This document shows, piece after piece, positions 17,618 to 26,165 of a DNA stretch of 64,000 bases. Position numbers and translations under genes: made by a program. Numbering within the stretch: the first letter of the stretch is position 1; each line of letters starts with the position of its first letter. The notes beneath the pieces are model-generated. The model had not been told where the DNA came from. It made no database searches and saw only the letters and a list, made by a program, of their open reading frames with translations. Source of the stretch: Flavobacterium faecale. Lineage in GTDB: Bacteria; Bacteroidota; Bacteroidia; Flavobacteriales; Flavobacteriaceae. The stretch spans positions 4,314,001 through 4,378,000 of the forward strand of contig NZ_CP020918.1 in assembly GCF_003076455.1 (NCBI RefSeq), given 5' to 3'.

Positions 17618-19135
17618 TTATTCTGTAATGTAAGGTTTACTCATTTTTAAACCTGGCTCGTCATATTTCTCTAATTGTTTAAACAACTCTGTTTGCAACT
17701 TTTGAGCAATAGCTTTATAGTTTTTATCGTTGTAGAAATTGGTCAACTCGTCTGGATCTTTTGTTAAGTCAAATAAATAAGGACGCTCGTTTTTGTCGAT
17801 TACCAATTTGTAACGATCGTTGACCGCTGTAACCCACCATCCACCAGATTTGGCATAATAGGTTATTCTATCGCTGTCAATTACTTTTTTATCGTTTAAA
17901 AAATCATCAGAACTGTCTAAACCATGAAACTTGGCTTTGGTTTTTATTCCCATAATACTCAAAATCGTAGGCGCAAAATCGACATTGGTATAAGCCGTAT
18001 TAATCACTTTACCCGCTGGAATTTTATCTGGATAACGGATTACAAACGGAATTCTAGCAGAGGCTTCGTAAGGAACGCCTTTGTTTACACGATTATGTTC
18101 AAAAAACATATCCCCATGATCTGAAGTAAAAACGACAATCGTATTTTCTTCTAAATTATTATCTTTTAAAAATTTAAGAATTCGACCGACACTATCATCG
18201 ATATGGCTTACCATTCCGAAATATTGCTTTAAAGCTTCTTTATCATTAGCGAAGGATTTTTTACCGCTAGCTTCATTAGTATCTCCTTTTGCTCCTTCGT
18301 CCTTAGCCCATGATGGTTTGATGGCGGTATATTCTGCGGCCATTGTCTTAGGCGCTTTAATGTTTAGATTTTCATACATGGTTTGATACGGAGGTTTTGC
18401 GTAATCAGGTGTATGTGGATCTGGAATAGACACCATTAAGGCAAAAGGTTTCTTTTTATCGCGTTCAAGTATTTCTAGTGTTTTGTCTGTGAAAAAATCG
18501 GTTAGATGAATCAGTTCTTCCTTAGGGAATTTATCTATTTGATTTTGATTGACAGCAGATACCTTATCACCTTCTAAATGAAAATAAGGAGCGTGACCGC
18601 CGTCCATCATAAAGCGATTATCTTCAAATCCACCATTATATTCAATTCCAAAAGCATACGTTCCATTTCCTGCCAAATGCCATTTCCCTACATAGGAAGT
18701 CGCATAACCATTGTCTATTAAAATAGAGGCAAAAGTTGGTATTCCTTTCTTCAAATGAAGTCCGTTTTTGGGTGCACCTGTCGCTTGCGGATACAAACCG
18801 GTCACCAAGGATGCTCTAGAGGGCGTACATACAGGCGAGGATGCGTAATAACTGGTACAAATTGCTCCGCCGTCTGCCAATTTATCAATGTTGGGAGTTT
18901 TGGAATTATTGCCTTTTCCCCAAACAAAAGCTTGATCTTCTGAAAGTAATTTTTGGTAACAACTTAGCGTTCGAAAATTATGCTCATCGGTATGGATGAT
19001 AATCAGGTTGGGTAGTTTTTGGCTAGCTACTTTGCTTTTTACCAAGCTGTCTTCTATTGCCACTGGTTTTGCCGCACAACAGGACATCAGAAAAAAGGAA
19101 GCTAACGTAAGTGTCAGTGTTGTTTTCAAATTCAT
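17618..19135 (-). CDS. S1-family sulfatase, lipoprotein, CTPSR active site
   Basis: 505 aa with a lipoprotein signal (FFLMSCC). The metal-binding stretch is LPNLIIIHTDEHNF and the formylglycine motif is C103-T-P-S-R107, preceded by YYASSPV. GKWHLAGNG, PDPHTPDY and FTSDHGDMFFEH complete the active-site blocks. It is a full-length S1 sulfatase; I cannot fix the subfamily. It lies directly after the GH150-like lambda-carrageenase (184 bp apart), so it probably desulfates the oligosaccharides that enzyme releases. A terminator about 110 bp downstream closes the unit. Confidence 0.88.
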   Translation of the reverse strand: MNLKTTLTLTLASFFLMSCCAAKPVAIEDSLVKSKVASQKLPNLIIIHTDEHNFRTLSCYQKLLSEDQAFVWGKGNNSKTPNIDKLADGGAICTSYYASSPVCTPSRASLVTGLYPQATGAPKNGLHLKKGIPTFASILIDNGYATSYVGKWHLAGNGTYAFGIEYNGGFEDNRFMMDGGHAPYFHLEGDKVSAVNQNQIDKFPKEELIHLTDFFTDKTLEILERDKKKPFALMVSIPDPHTPDYAKPPYQTMYENLNIKAPKTMAAEYTAIKPSWAKDEGAKGDTNEASGKKSFANDKEALKQYFGMVSHIDDSVGRILKFLKDNNLEENTIVVFTSDHGDMFFEHNRVNKGVPYEASARIPFVIRYPDKIPAGKVINTAYTNVDFAPTILSIMGIKTKAKFHGLDSSDDFLNDKKVIDSDRITYYAKSGGWWVTAVNDRYKLVIDKNERPYLFDLTKDPDELTNFYNDKNYKAIAQKLQTELFKQLEKYDEPGLKMSKPYITE

Positions 19136-19319
19136 TTTATTTTAGTTTTAGTTATAGTTATTACATTAGACCGTCAATAGCTACAATGGTTTAGTCTGCA
19201 CCTTTAAATACAAGGATTCTTCACGCAAATTATTAGAAAGTAAAAAACATCACTAATTTAGGAGAAGTACCATTATTTATTTTATCTTTTGATTTCTATC
19301 TTGACAAACCTAAAATAAT

Positions 19320-22157
19320 CTATAAATTATCTTCTAACTCAATATCGATAAAACGAAATCCTCCCAATGGAATGTCAATTTCAACTGTAGAATTTGCAGT
19401 TCCTTTAAACTCTTCATTATTCAAAATATCTTTCATCTTCTTCACTTTGATATTATTGATTTTCACAATTGCTTTGGCATTATTTGGATTGATATATCCA
19501 TTTTCAACCAATGTTAAACGCAATTGTTTTGGACCAACTTGTGCTACAACCCAACCTACATTTCCAGAAACCGTAATCGGAATCAAGGCAGCACTTTTCT
19601 TAATATCGTCTTCAATCACTTTGTAATACTCATTTGGCGCATAAGTCGTTTTTCCGTCAGCAGAAAAATAGTTTTTACCATCCGAATAATATTCTTTAGT
19701 GATGTTTTTGTACCAAGGATGAATATTATCGACCAATGGTTTTCTAAAAGCGGTTTTATCTGCAAAAACACCAAATTGTGGTGGCGTAATCAAAACCATC
19801 CCGTTACTGTATTTCGGAATAAAATTCAATCTTCTTTCGGTTGCACCGGCAGCATATCTAGAAAAATCCCATTCAGTTAACGGCGCTCCTGGCCATGTTC
19901 CGTTTAATCGACTGAAAGCAAAAGGTTCCTTGTCTTTTTTGTCTTTATCAAAAAACGTTAACCACTTTACATTACTGGCATCGTTTAGATAGTCTTCATT
20001 TGGATTAGCAATGCTTAAATGTACCGGTGAAAAACTTAAAATATCAGCACGGTTTGGCACATAAATAGCGCCTTCGGCTATTAGATCCCATAGCAAACTC
20101 ATGTATTCCTGATCTACAGGGAAATTATCAATATACTGTGCTCCACTAGCAATAGAATACACCATTGTTCGTAGAAAATGGTTCGGTAAGGTTTGGTTCG
20201 AATGCTGACGCAAACGATCAAAACTAGTATTGTCTCTAGCGCAACGTGCTCCAAAACTATCTACTGAACCAGCTGCCCAAAGTCCTAATCGAGCAGTAAA
20301 ACTCAGTTCCATAGATTTATCGGTGGTTTCTTCCATGGCAGGTACAAATACACTGGCGTATTTTCCAGAAACCAATGGTTTCCATTTGTCCATATACACG
20401 CTCGACTGCCAAAACAAATGCTTGTTACGCAAGTACAAACTACCATTTTTGGTTTTTGCATATTCTGCCAAGGGCAACATTAAGTCGTTCATCACAAAAT
20501 TAAAGGCCTCCGAATGGTCTTCGACCTCAGGATAGATGATTACCGTTTTATTTCCGTTCGCTAAATCCAATCCTTTTTTGGTTGTTTCTACTTGGTACAT
20601 ATAAGGATCGTTACCATGTCCTCCCCAATAAGAAATTCCTTTTCCGTTGGATTCTTTATGTTTTTTAGCAAGGATATCTAAGACTTGTTCTTGTGATAAT
20701 ACGTATTTCATTCTGCCATCGCGTTTGTTTTTGTACACTTCGCTGGGCATGGCAGAACGGTCCCAATTTTCCTTATCAAAACTACCTCCGTTTAAGAAAA
20801 CAGGATTTTTATACTTAGCCTCAATTCGGTCTATTGCTTCAGCAGCACCGTCTTTTTTTCGACTTTCGGACATAAAATAAACCGTCGCCGATTCTTTTTG
20901 GTAAGAAGGTTTTTCAAACTTCTTTAAATTGTCTTTTATGTTTTTTGTATTTGCAAGTATGTCTTGTATTTTTCCTGGAGGCATTAAGTTTTCAAAATCT
21001 TTTCTCCATTTTTTATCATCAAAATCAATAATATGAATGGCACTACCCCCACTTTGAGCACTTGCTAAAATAAGTTTATTCGAATTTGGATCCTTACACA
21101 TATCATTGAAAGAAAATCTAGTTGGAACCACTTCTCCATCCGCATCTTTTTCACCGACATTGTTAATTATTATGTCACTCCCAAAAAGCGACACATAAGC
21201 ACGTTTGCCATTATTATTGAACACCTCTGTTTGAATCACACGATACATCCCTCTACTGAGTGACGCCTTATTTTTTACATTTTTAAAATCAACCTGTGTC
21301 AATTTCTTAGGGTTTTCAATCTCAATTTTTATATAGCTCATTCCTTTTGCTTGTGCGCCGGTGCGTCCCATTAACACTTCACTTTTTCCGTCTAAATCTA
21401 CATCGGTAATTTTTAAATCACCATAAGGACCATTCTTTTTTATGACTATTGTTTCATAAGGTAATTTGTCTAATGGGTTGAAAAAATAAACCGAACCATT
21501 ACCACTCATACTGTTTTGAACTCCATGAACTACCACTATTTCTTTTCCGTTGGCTAGTTTTGCAGGTCTCAAAAAATTGGTAATGTGCAATCCGCTAGGT
21601 GGCAACTCCTTTGCCGCCTTGCTAGAAGCTTTTTCTACTGAATACGTTTTGGATGCTATTTCGCTTACCAACACTCCTTTTGGAGATACATAATAAAAAC
21701 TATTGTCATAACCGCCACAGACCACATACGCCTTACCGTCTTTGTTAACCACACAAACTGAGTACATAGGTGCCTCATTTTGTTGGAACTTCCACAGTAA
21801 TTTTCCTTTGCTATTCAAACAATAAACAGCACCATCTGCATTAGCAGCAAAAATTTCGTCAACGCCATCATTATCGATATCGCCAGTCCATAAATCATGG
21901 TTCATAAAACCAGACAAGGCATTTTTCCACAGAATTTTACCCTCATAGGAAACTCCCATAACTGTTCCTTCATAACTACTAGCAACAATAAATGATTCTT
22001 TTTTGTTGAGTGCCGTCCGTACTTTGGTGATGGTGTAACCAGTTTCTATGCTCAAAACTGCCTTGGGAGGAGCGGTAGAAACTTCTTTTGCGTTTAAGGA
22101 AGACCCTTGTAAAACCCCTACTAACACTAGTAAAAACAGACTGTAATTGATTTTCAT
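19320..22157 (-). CDS. Probable GH150 lambda-carrageenase
   Basis: 945 aa with a signal peptide (MKINYSLFLLVLVGVLQGSS). The first half has beta-propeller-like repeats of the quinoprotein/FG-GAP type: GKILWKN, GDIDNDGVDEIFAA, GKLLWKFQ, TDVDLDGKSEVLMG. A linker rich in Lys and Asp (about 400-440) leads to a large C-terminal domain of no common family, with GISYWGGHGNDPYMY and SFGARCARDNTSFDRLR. This two-part plan and the length match the lambda-carrageenase of Pseudoalteromonas carrageenovora (942 aa, founder of GH150), as I remember it. Endo-cleavage of beta-1,4 bonds in lambda-carrageenan is therefore predicted. Upstream are a terminator and the ABC-3C cassette; a 5' fragment of a second copy is at 13323-13508. 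Confidence 0.68.
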   Translation of the reverse strand: MKINYSLFLLVLVGVLQGSSLNAKEVSTAPPKAVLSIETGYTITKVRTALNKKESFIVASSYEGTVMGVSYEGKILWKNALSGFMNHDLWTGDIDNDGVDEIFAANADGAVYCLNSKGKLLWKFQQNEAPMYSVCVVNKDGKAYVVCGGYDNSFYYVSPKGVLVSEIASKTYSVEKASSKAAKELPPSGLHITNFLRPAKLANGKEIVVVHGVQNSMSGNGSVYFFNPLDKLPYETIVIKKNGPYGDLKITDVDLDGKSEVLMGRTGAQAKGMSYIKIEIENPKKLTQVDFKNVKNKASLSRGMYRVIQTEVFNNNGKRAYVSLFGSDIIINNVGEKDADGEVVPTRFSFNDMCKDPNSNKLILASAQSGGSAIHIIDFDDKKWRKDFENLMPPGKIQDILANTKNIKDNLKKFEKPSYQKESATVYFMSESRKKDGAAEAIDRIEAKYKNPVFLNGGSFDKENWDRSAMPSEVYKNKRDGRMKYVLSQEQVLDILAKKHKESNGKGISYWGGHGNDPYMYQVETTKKGLDLANGNKTVIIYPEVEDHSEAFNFVMNDLMLPLAEYAKTKNGSLYLRNKHLFWQSSVYMDKWKPLVSGKYASVFVPAMEETTDKSMELSFTARLGLWAAGSVDSFGARCARDNTSFDRLRQHSNQTLPNHFLRTMVYSIASGAQYIDNFPVDQEYMSLLWDLIAEGAIYVPNRADILSFSPVHLSIANPNEDYLNDASNVKWLTFFDKDKKDKEPFAFSRLNGTWPGAPLTEWDFSRYAAGATERRLNFIPKYSNGMVLITPPQFGVFADKTAFRKPLVDNIHPWYKNITKEYYSDGKNYFSADGKTTYAPNEYYKVIEDDIKKSAALIPITVSGNVGWVVAQVGPKQLRLTLVENGYINPNNAKAIVKINNIKVKKMKDILNNEEFKGTANSTVEIDIPLGGFRFIDIELEDNL

Positions 22158-22198
22158 TTATTCGGAAAATTTGGTTAATGGTATAATAGTATTCGAAT

Positions 22199-22206
22199 CA
22201 AAAATA
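22199..22206 (-). promoter_or_regulatory. Candidate -7 box of the GH150 gene
   Basis: Minus-strand TATTTTTG fits TAnnTTTG, 41 bp upstream of the ATG and conserved in the duplicate (TATATTTG). The -33 element is not clear. Confidence 0.38.
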
Positions 22207-22231
22207 AGAAGTTTAAAGCAAGGTTATGTAT

Positions 22232-22260
22232 GTATCCGTTTTTTAAATGTCTTTGTCGGT
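22232..22260. repeat. 29-bp GTATCCG...CTTTGTCGGT motif, copy 3
   Basis: Third of four copies, between the terminator and the candidate -7 box of GH150. Confidence 0.6.
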
Positions 22261-22275
22261 AATTGTATTAATGAC

Positions 22276-22309
22276 AAAAAAAGGGACAGTCCCGAAGAAC
22301 AATTCCTTT
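22276..22309 (-). terminator. Terminator hairpin with UUCG-type loop, copy 2
   Basis: GGGACAGTCCCGAAGAAC-type hairpin followed by T-run on the minus strand; one arm has AATTCC in place of AATCCC, weakening the stem. It separates the ABC-3C cassette from GH150. Confidence 0.65.
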
Positions 22310-22620
22310 CAAAATAATCAAATTTTGAAAGATAGTTTTAGTATTTATAATGTATTAGAATACTTTTTAGTTAGTAGTAATTCTTATCCTCTACAACTAC
22401 AATCCAAAATAAAAGTAGCAAATAAATCGAAAATCAGAAGGTAACAATGTTGTAAAACGGGCAATTTACACACCATAATAGTTTTCGACCTGCGAGGTCC
22501 GCCTGCTTGGTATCTTGGTGGTAGCCAAAAATCATCTCCCCGCAAAAAGTAGATTTGTGGTTAGGGCGTGTATGCGATGATGTGAAGGAAAACACAATAA
22601 AACCAGACTAATTTACGGCT

Positions 22621-22650
22621 CAAAAAAAAAGAGGACGTTTTGTCCTCTTA
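22621..22650 (-). terminator. Terminator at the 3' edge of defence island 2
   Basis: AGAGGAC-AAAAC-GTCCTCT then nine T on the minus strand; perfect 7-bp stem. Confidence 0.75.
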
Positions 22651-22667
22651 ATCCCGAAGCGTCGGGA

Positions 22668-22774
22668 CTAAACTTGTTTATCGATATCCCCATAGTGGCG
22701 GAAGTAGAGAGGTTCAGTTTAACCGCGGTTTCATTGTTGGCTTTTCAAGCCCAACGAAACCATTGCTGTTGGGT
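22668..22774 (-). repeat. attC-like palindromic element C, 3' of the ABC-3C operon
   Basis: Minus strand begins ACCCAACAGC (RYYYAAC) and ends ATAAACAAGTTTAG. It shares CGTTGGGCTTG, GAAACCGCGGTT and CGCCACTATGGGGATATCG with elements A and B, but lacks their inner GAGCGATAG hairpin, so it is 107 bp rather than about 158. It starts about 12 bp past the ATPase stop. Variable middles between fixed ends are what attC sites show. Confidence 0.6.
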
Positions 22775-22786
22775 GCTGGCCCTTTT

Positions 22787-24514
22787 TTACTTTGTTTCGT
22801 TATACTTAAACCCTAAAAATCTTTTTTCTTTAGTATATGAAGATTTTTTAACTTCATCAATCGTAAATAGCAAATTAGCATCTCTACTTGCGGATTCAAT
22901 TAAATCTCCGTTTAAAGTTACAATATATTGAAATTCATAGGGATTTTTTTTATTATATTCATATAGAAAATTTAAACTTTTTTCAATAGAATCGTCATCT
23001 TCAAAAATATTATCGTGAATTAAAAACCCTGGATGATTTTGTCTTGTATATTCGTTTAGCATTAGCGATACGTCATAAATAAAAACTTTCATTCTTTCAG
23101 TTGAGTGACTTCCGTCATCATCAGTTCTCATTATAAAATCAACTACATTTTTATTTTTAGTAGTTTTTATTTCAAAATGCGCTTCCCTATTACCCATTAT
23201 CTTTTCGTGAATTTCAAGAATTGTTTCACGAAAGCTTTTTACTACATCATTTTTTTGATAAAGTTCTTCATCTAGGTCAGCTATAAAAACAGCTTTCTCT
23301 CCTTCTAAAATTTTTTTATCTCTTTCTGCAATGTCATATCTCTCAATTAATGCTCGAAGGTTGTTAAGTTCTCTATTTTTTTCATTAAAAATACTAATTG
23401 ATGTTTTTAAATCTCTAAGTATTTCACCATTATCAATAAGAATAATTTTTTGAGAATATTCGTCATCTATTTTTCGAATAACTTCATTTAATTTTGTTAG
23501 TTCAGACTTTAAAGCTATTAACCTTTCATTTACAATGGAATTTCTAAAACCATCTATCTTATTTTTAAAATTCTTTAAATCTTCAAGTGATTTTTCAACT
23601 AAATCTCCTAGACCTTGTTTGAATTGATTAAAAATTATTGAAATTTCATTTTCATTTATATTTTCAGGTTTAGGTAAAGAATCAATTTGCTTTAACTCGT
23701 ATTTAATAGATTGTTGTCTAGTTCTTAATTCAGATAATTTTGTTTCTAATTTTACTAAATCTTCTTGAATGATTTCAAATGATTCAAAACTTTTTAGCTT
23801 CTCAATTGACTTATTTACTTTAGTTACTTCACTTTCTAATTCATTTAGATGAGCTTTTGCATCTTGTATTTTTAATTCGTTATTGTTAGTAACTAGTTTT
23901 TTTGTTTCTGAAAAGAAAGCATTTTTCTTTTTTAAATCTTCATTTAAGCTTTTAATATCATTATATTTCTCAAGTCCAATATTCAAATAAAATAGATGTG
24001 GACTATAGTCTGCAGGTATAGATTTTTTTGTATCAAAACACTGTATTAAGTCTTTAAATTCTGACCTTTCGTCTCTAATAATAGGTTGTAAAAGATTTCT
24101 GAAACTCAATCTTTTGGTTTTTACTGGATAAGAGTCAAAATACAGGTTTCCAAGATAATCTGAAGCATCTTCTAATTTATCGAAAATTTTTTCTTCATTG
24201 TTAATAAAAATTGCTACTTGATCAGGATTTTGAATTGATCTAGAAATAGTAATTATCTTTGAGTTAAATTCAATGTCTAATTTTATTAGACTATTAATAA
24301 TATCTTTATTGTTTTTAGGTATTAAACTTAATCTACTATCAGAAATTCTTTTCAATAAGCAAAAATTAATAAATTCAATACAAACAGATTTACCTACACC
24401 GATTTTCTTATTGGTACTTTCTGATTTTTCACCCATAATTATGTTTACACCATAATCAAATGATATAGGGTCAAAAATTTCTGGTTCACTATATAACTTA
24501 TTAATTTTAATCAT
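22787..24514 (-). CDS. ABC-3C system ATPase (DUF2326, SMC/RecN-like)
   Basis: I start the gene at ATG 24514 because it begins MIKINKLYSEPEIFDPISF and overlaps the stop of the preceding small gene by 8 bp; the longer frame adds 49 unlikely residues. The 575-aa product has an ABC P-loop with the DUF2326-type insertion (NIIMGEKSESTNKKIGVGKS, about residues 23-42). A long central coiled coil (about 190-420) follows, then a Walker B-like GFLIHDNIFEDDD near the C-terminus. ATPases of this type form the core of ABC three-component defence systems, sensing invading DNA or phage. The operon order SMEK, middle component, ATPase is typical. Confidence 0.85.
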   Translation of the reverse strand: MIKINKLYSEPEIFDPISFDYGVNIIMGEKSESTNKKIGVGKSVCIEFINFCLLKRISDSRLSLIPKNNKDIINSLIKLDIEFNSKIITISRSIQNPDQVAIFINNEEKIFDKLEDASDYLGNLYFDSYPVKTKRLSFRNLLQPIIRDERSEFKDLIQCFDTKKSIPADYSPHLFYLNIGLEKYNDIKSLNEDLKKKNAFFSETKKLVTNNNELKIQDAKAHLNELESEVTKVNKSIEKLKSFESFEIIQEDLVKLETKLSELRTRQQSIKYELKQIDSLPKPENINENEISIIFNQFKQGLGDLVEKSLEDLKNFKNKIDGFRNSIVNERLIALKSELTKLNEVIRKIDDEYSQKIILIDNGEILRDLKTSISIFNEKNRELNNLRALIERYDIAERDKKILEGEKAVFIADLDEELYQKNDVVKSFRETILEIHEKIMGNREAHFEIKTTKNKNVVDFIMRTDDDGSHSTERMKVFIYDVSLMLNEYTRQNHPGFLIHDNIFEDDDSIEKSLNFLYEYNKKNPYEFQYIVTLNGDLIESASRDANLLFTIDEVKKSSYTKEKRFLGFKYNETK

Positions 24515-24746
24515 TTTTGTTTTTGATATAAATAAATGGTTCTTTAAAATCAATAATTCCTGAAGAAAATAAGAATGCAAGACCAAAAAACATATGCCTA
24601 TATCTTGTGATATTATATTTTTTAAGTTCTTTAGAAATTTCAAAAATTGATATTTTATCAACCTTTTGTTTTTGAATTTTTTTTAGAATTAATGAGGCAA
24701 CATATACAGCTGAAGTCTTGATATTTTCGTCTTTGGATACTAGCAT
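24507..24746 (-). CDS. ABC-3C system middle component
   Basis: 79-aa protein (MLVSKDENIKTSAVYVASLILKKI...ITRYRHMFFGLAFLFSSGII) with a winged-helix-like look. Its size, its place between a SMEK protein and a DUF2326 ATPase, and its 8-bp overlap with the ATPase gene match the small middle component of ABC-3C systems. It starts 3 bp after the SMEK stop codon. Function is assumed to be adaptor or regulator; which middle-component subfamily it belongs to is not certain. Confidence 0.75.
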   Translation of the reverse strand: MLVSKDENIKTSAVYVASLILKKIQKQKVDKISIFEISKELKKYNITRYRHMFFGLAFLFSSGIIDFKEPFIYIKNKND

Positions 24747-24749
24747 AAT

Positions 24750-25694
24750 TTATTTGTTTGGAAAAACATTACACATTATTAATTCATCAAGTAAATAATA
24801 TTTTATAGCTTGCTTATCAAATTTTATCCCATTAGTTGAAAGTTTATTATAAAATATTTCGACTAAAGTTGCTAATGCTAATTTAGCATTATTATTTTCT
24901 TTTGTCAAACATAAATCACTTTCATCTCTTAAAAAATCTGAAATTATAGCCACATCAACAGTGTCAATTTTTGCTTTAGCTTCGATTAGAGCATTATTAT
25001 ACCTTCCAAATAAATCAGCATATTGCTGTTTAAGATATTCTGAATGTTCTGAAAATCTGTTTTCAATTTTATTTTTAGGATCAACATTAACGGAGTTATT
25101 TGTAATTATTCTATTTTTATTTTGACTTAAATAATCAATAAGAGTCATTATAGTTTCAAATTCTGTTGATTCTGTTTTTTTTCTTTCTTGAAGAATTTGT
25201 TTGTCTAAAAAATCAGCAATTTCTTTCGTTTTACTTAACTCTTTTATATCGTTAATTATAATTAAGAGTCGCTTAATGTCAATAACATCATTTTTATGAT
25301 CAAAGTCATTGCCAAATTTGGTTCTATAAGCTTTGGCTTCTTTAGATATTAATAAAATTTTAAGTTTGAAACCTTTATTATTTGGGTCATTAAAAAATCC
25401 ATTAATAGAATCTTTTATTTTTGCATTGTCGTTTTGTGAAGTAACTTGAATAGCTAATTTATTTTTTGTGTCAATTAAATCAATATGAGCATAGTTATTA
25501 GAGAAGAAGTTTGTATTCTCAAATTCATATCCCAACAAATTTAGGAAATCGCGATAAAAATTTTCAGCATAAACATTTATATCTGTTAAATTTAGTGAAT
25601 TGAATATTTCAACTTCTGCCTTTAAGTAGGCAAGTCTTCTTCCAATGACCGTTAAGTAAATTTGCTTATTATCCATAGTTTTAAAATAAAGCAA
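24750..25694 (-). CDS. SMEK-domain protein of an ABC-3C defence system
   Basis: 314 aa. The N-terminus (GRRLAYLKAEVEIFNSLNLTDINVYAENFYRDFLNLL) is the SMEK domain, and FSNNYAHIDLIDTKNKLAIQVTS has the layout of a restriction-endonuclease-like core (D-x-x-x and Q-V-T-S) that may act as effector nuclease. The rest is helical. SMEK proteins are known partners in ABC-3C systems. This is the first gene of the three-gene operon, with no visible regulator. Base composition is lower in GC than in the flanking PUL genes, which suits an acquired module. Confidence 0.82.
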   Translation of the reverse strand: MLYFKTMDNKQIYLTVIGRRLAYLKAEVEIFNSLNLTDINVYAENFYRDFLNLLGYEFENTNFFSNNYAHIDLIDTKNKLAIQVTSQNDNAKIKDSINGFFNDPNNKGFKLKILLISKEAKAYRTKFGNDFDHKNDVIDIKRLLIIINDIKELSKTKEIADFLDKQILQERKKTESTEFETIMTLIDYLSQNKNRIITNNSVNVDPKNKIENRFSEHSEYLKQQYADLFGRYNNALIEAKAKIDTVDVAIISDFLRDESDLCLTKENNNAKLALATLVEIFYNKLSTNGIKFDKQAIKYYLLDELIMCNVFPNK

Positions 25695-25773
25695 AAATAG
25701 TTTTTTGATTCTAAAAAGAACTATAATTTTACTTAAGTTTTATTTTTACGTCGTCGCTTTTCGGCTTGCCACC

Positions 25774-25981
25774 AACTTGTATATATGCGAAACAAACCTT
25801 CGCCTATCCACCTATATTTAGGTGCAAAAGCGAAGGTTTGTTTCGCTTTAATTTCTTTTTCAAATATATAAAATATTCCTACAAATCGTAAATTAAAATA
25901 CCAACTTATCCAATTTTGGTCCAGAACTTTTCGGAAGGATCGGATTATTTAAGTATCCGTTTTTAAAATGTCTTTGTCGGT
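25774..25981. repeat. Defence-island right-flank repeat, copy E, with perfect 17-bp palindrome
   Basis: Near-identical to 16854-17061. It carries GCGAAACAAACCTTCGC (25787-25803) and its exact inverse (25830-25846), with inner CACCTA / TAGGTG arms, a long perfect cruciform. Minus strand ends ATACAAG, followed directly by TTGGTGG, the start of the ABC-3C unit. Similarity to flank D continues to about 26100. Confidence 0.8.
25953..25981. repeat. 29-bp GTATCCG...CTTTGTCGGT motif, copy 4
   Basis: Fourth copy, on the 5' side of the ABC-3C operon. Confidence 0.6.
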
Positions 25982-26044
25982 CATTTAGGATCGTACAATA
26001 ACAAACTTGGAAATTATCGTCATGAGTGTTTTGCGTGAGTGTTA

Positions 26045-26087
26045 GTCCCGTAGTCCCGAAGCTTCGGGATAACGAAGGGGCACGCCC
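26045..26087 (+). repeat. Interspersed REP-like repeat, copy 3
   Basis: GTCCCGTAGTCCCGAAGC, TTCGGGATAACGAAGG and GGCACGCCC; inverse of 2004-2045. Confidence 0.65.
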
Positions 26088-26123
26088 AAAGGATTCTATT
26101 TATAAAAACCTGCTTTTGTTAAA

Positions 26124-26163
26124 ATCAAAAAAGCCGATAGTTTGTTATAAACTATCGGCTTCA
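26124..26163 (-). terminator. Strong terminator after the Asp-box propeller gene
   Basis: Perfect 13-bp stem AAGCCGATAGTTT / AAACTATCGGCTT, followed by TTTTTTG on the minus strand. Confidence 0.85.
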
Positions 26164-26165
26164 AA

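Larger units (their letters stand above)
21972..22672. repeat. Long duplication, left-flank copy 2 (partner 13323-14011)
   Basis: Covers the first codons and upstream region of the intact GH150 gene up to the attC-like element C. It differs from copy 1 by scattered substitutions and an inserted TCCCGAAGCGTCGGGA hairpin at about 22652-22667. Confidence 0.88.

Noticed and set aside
14005..22774. CRISPR array
   Set aside because: The repeats are few, long, palindromic and spaced by genes rather than by uniform spacers; no cas genes are present.
24515..24661. Longer N-terminus for the DUF2326 ATPase
   Set aside because: It would overlap most of the middle-component gene; ATG 24514 gives the normal DUF2326 start and an 8-bp overlap.
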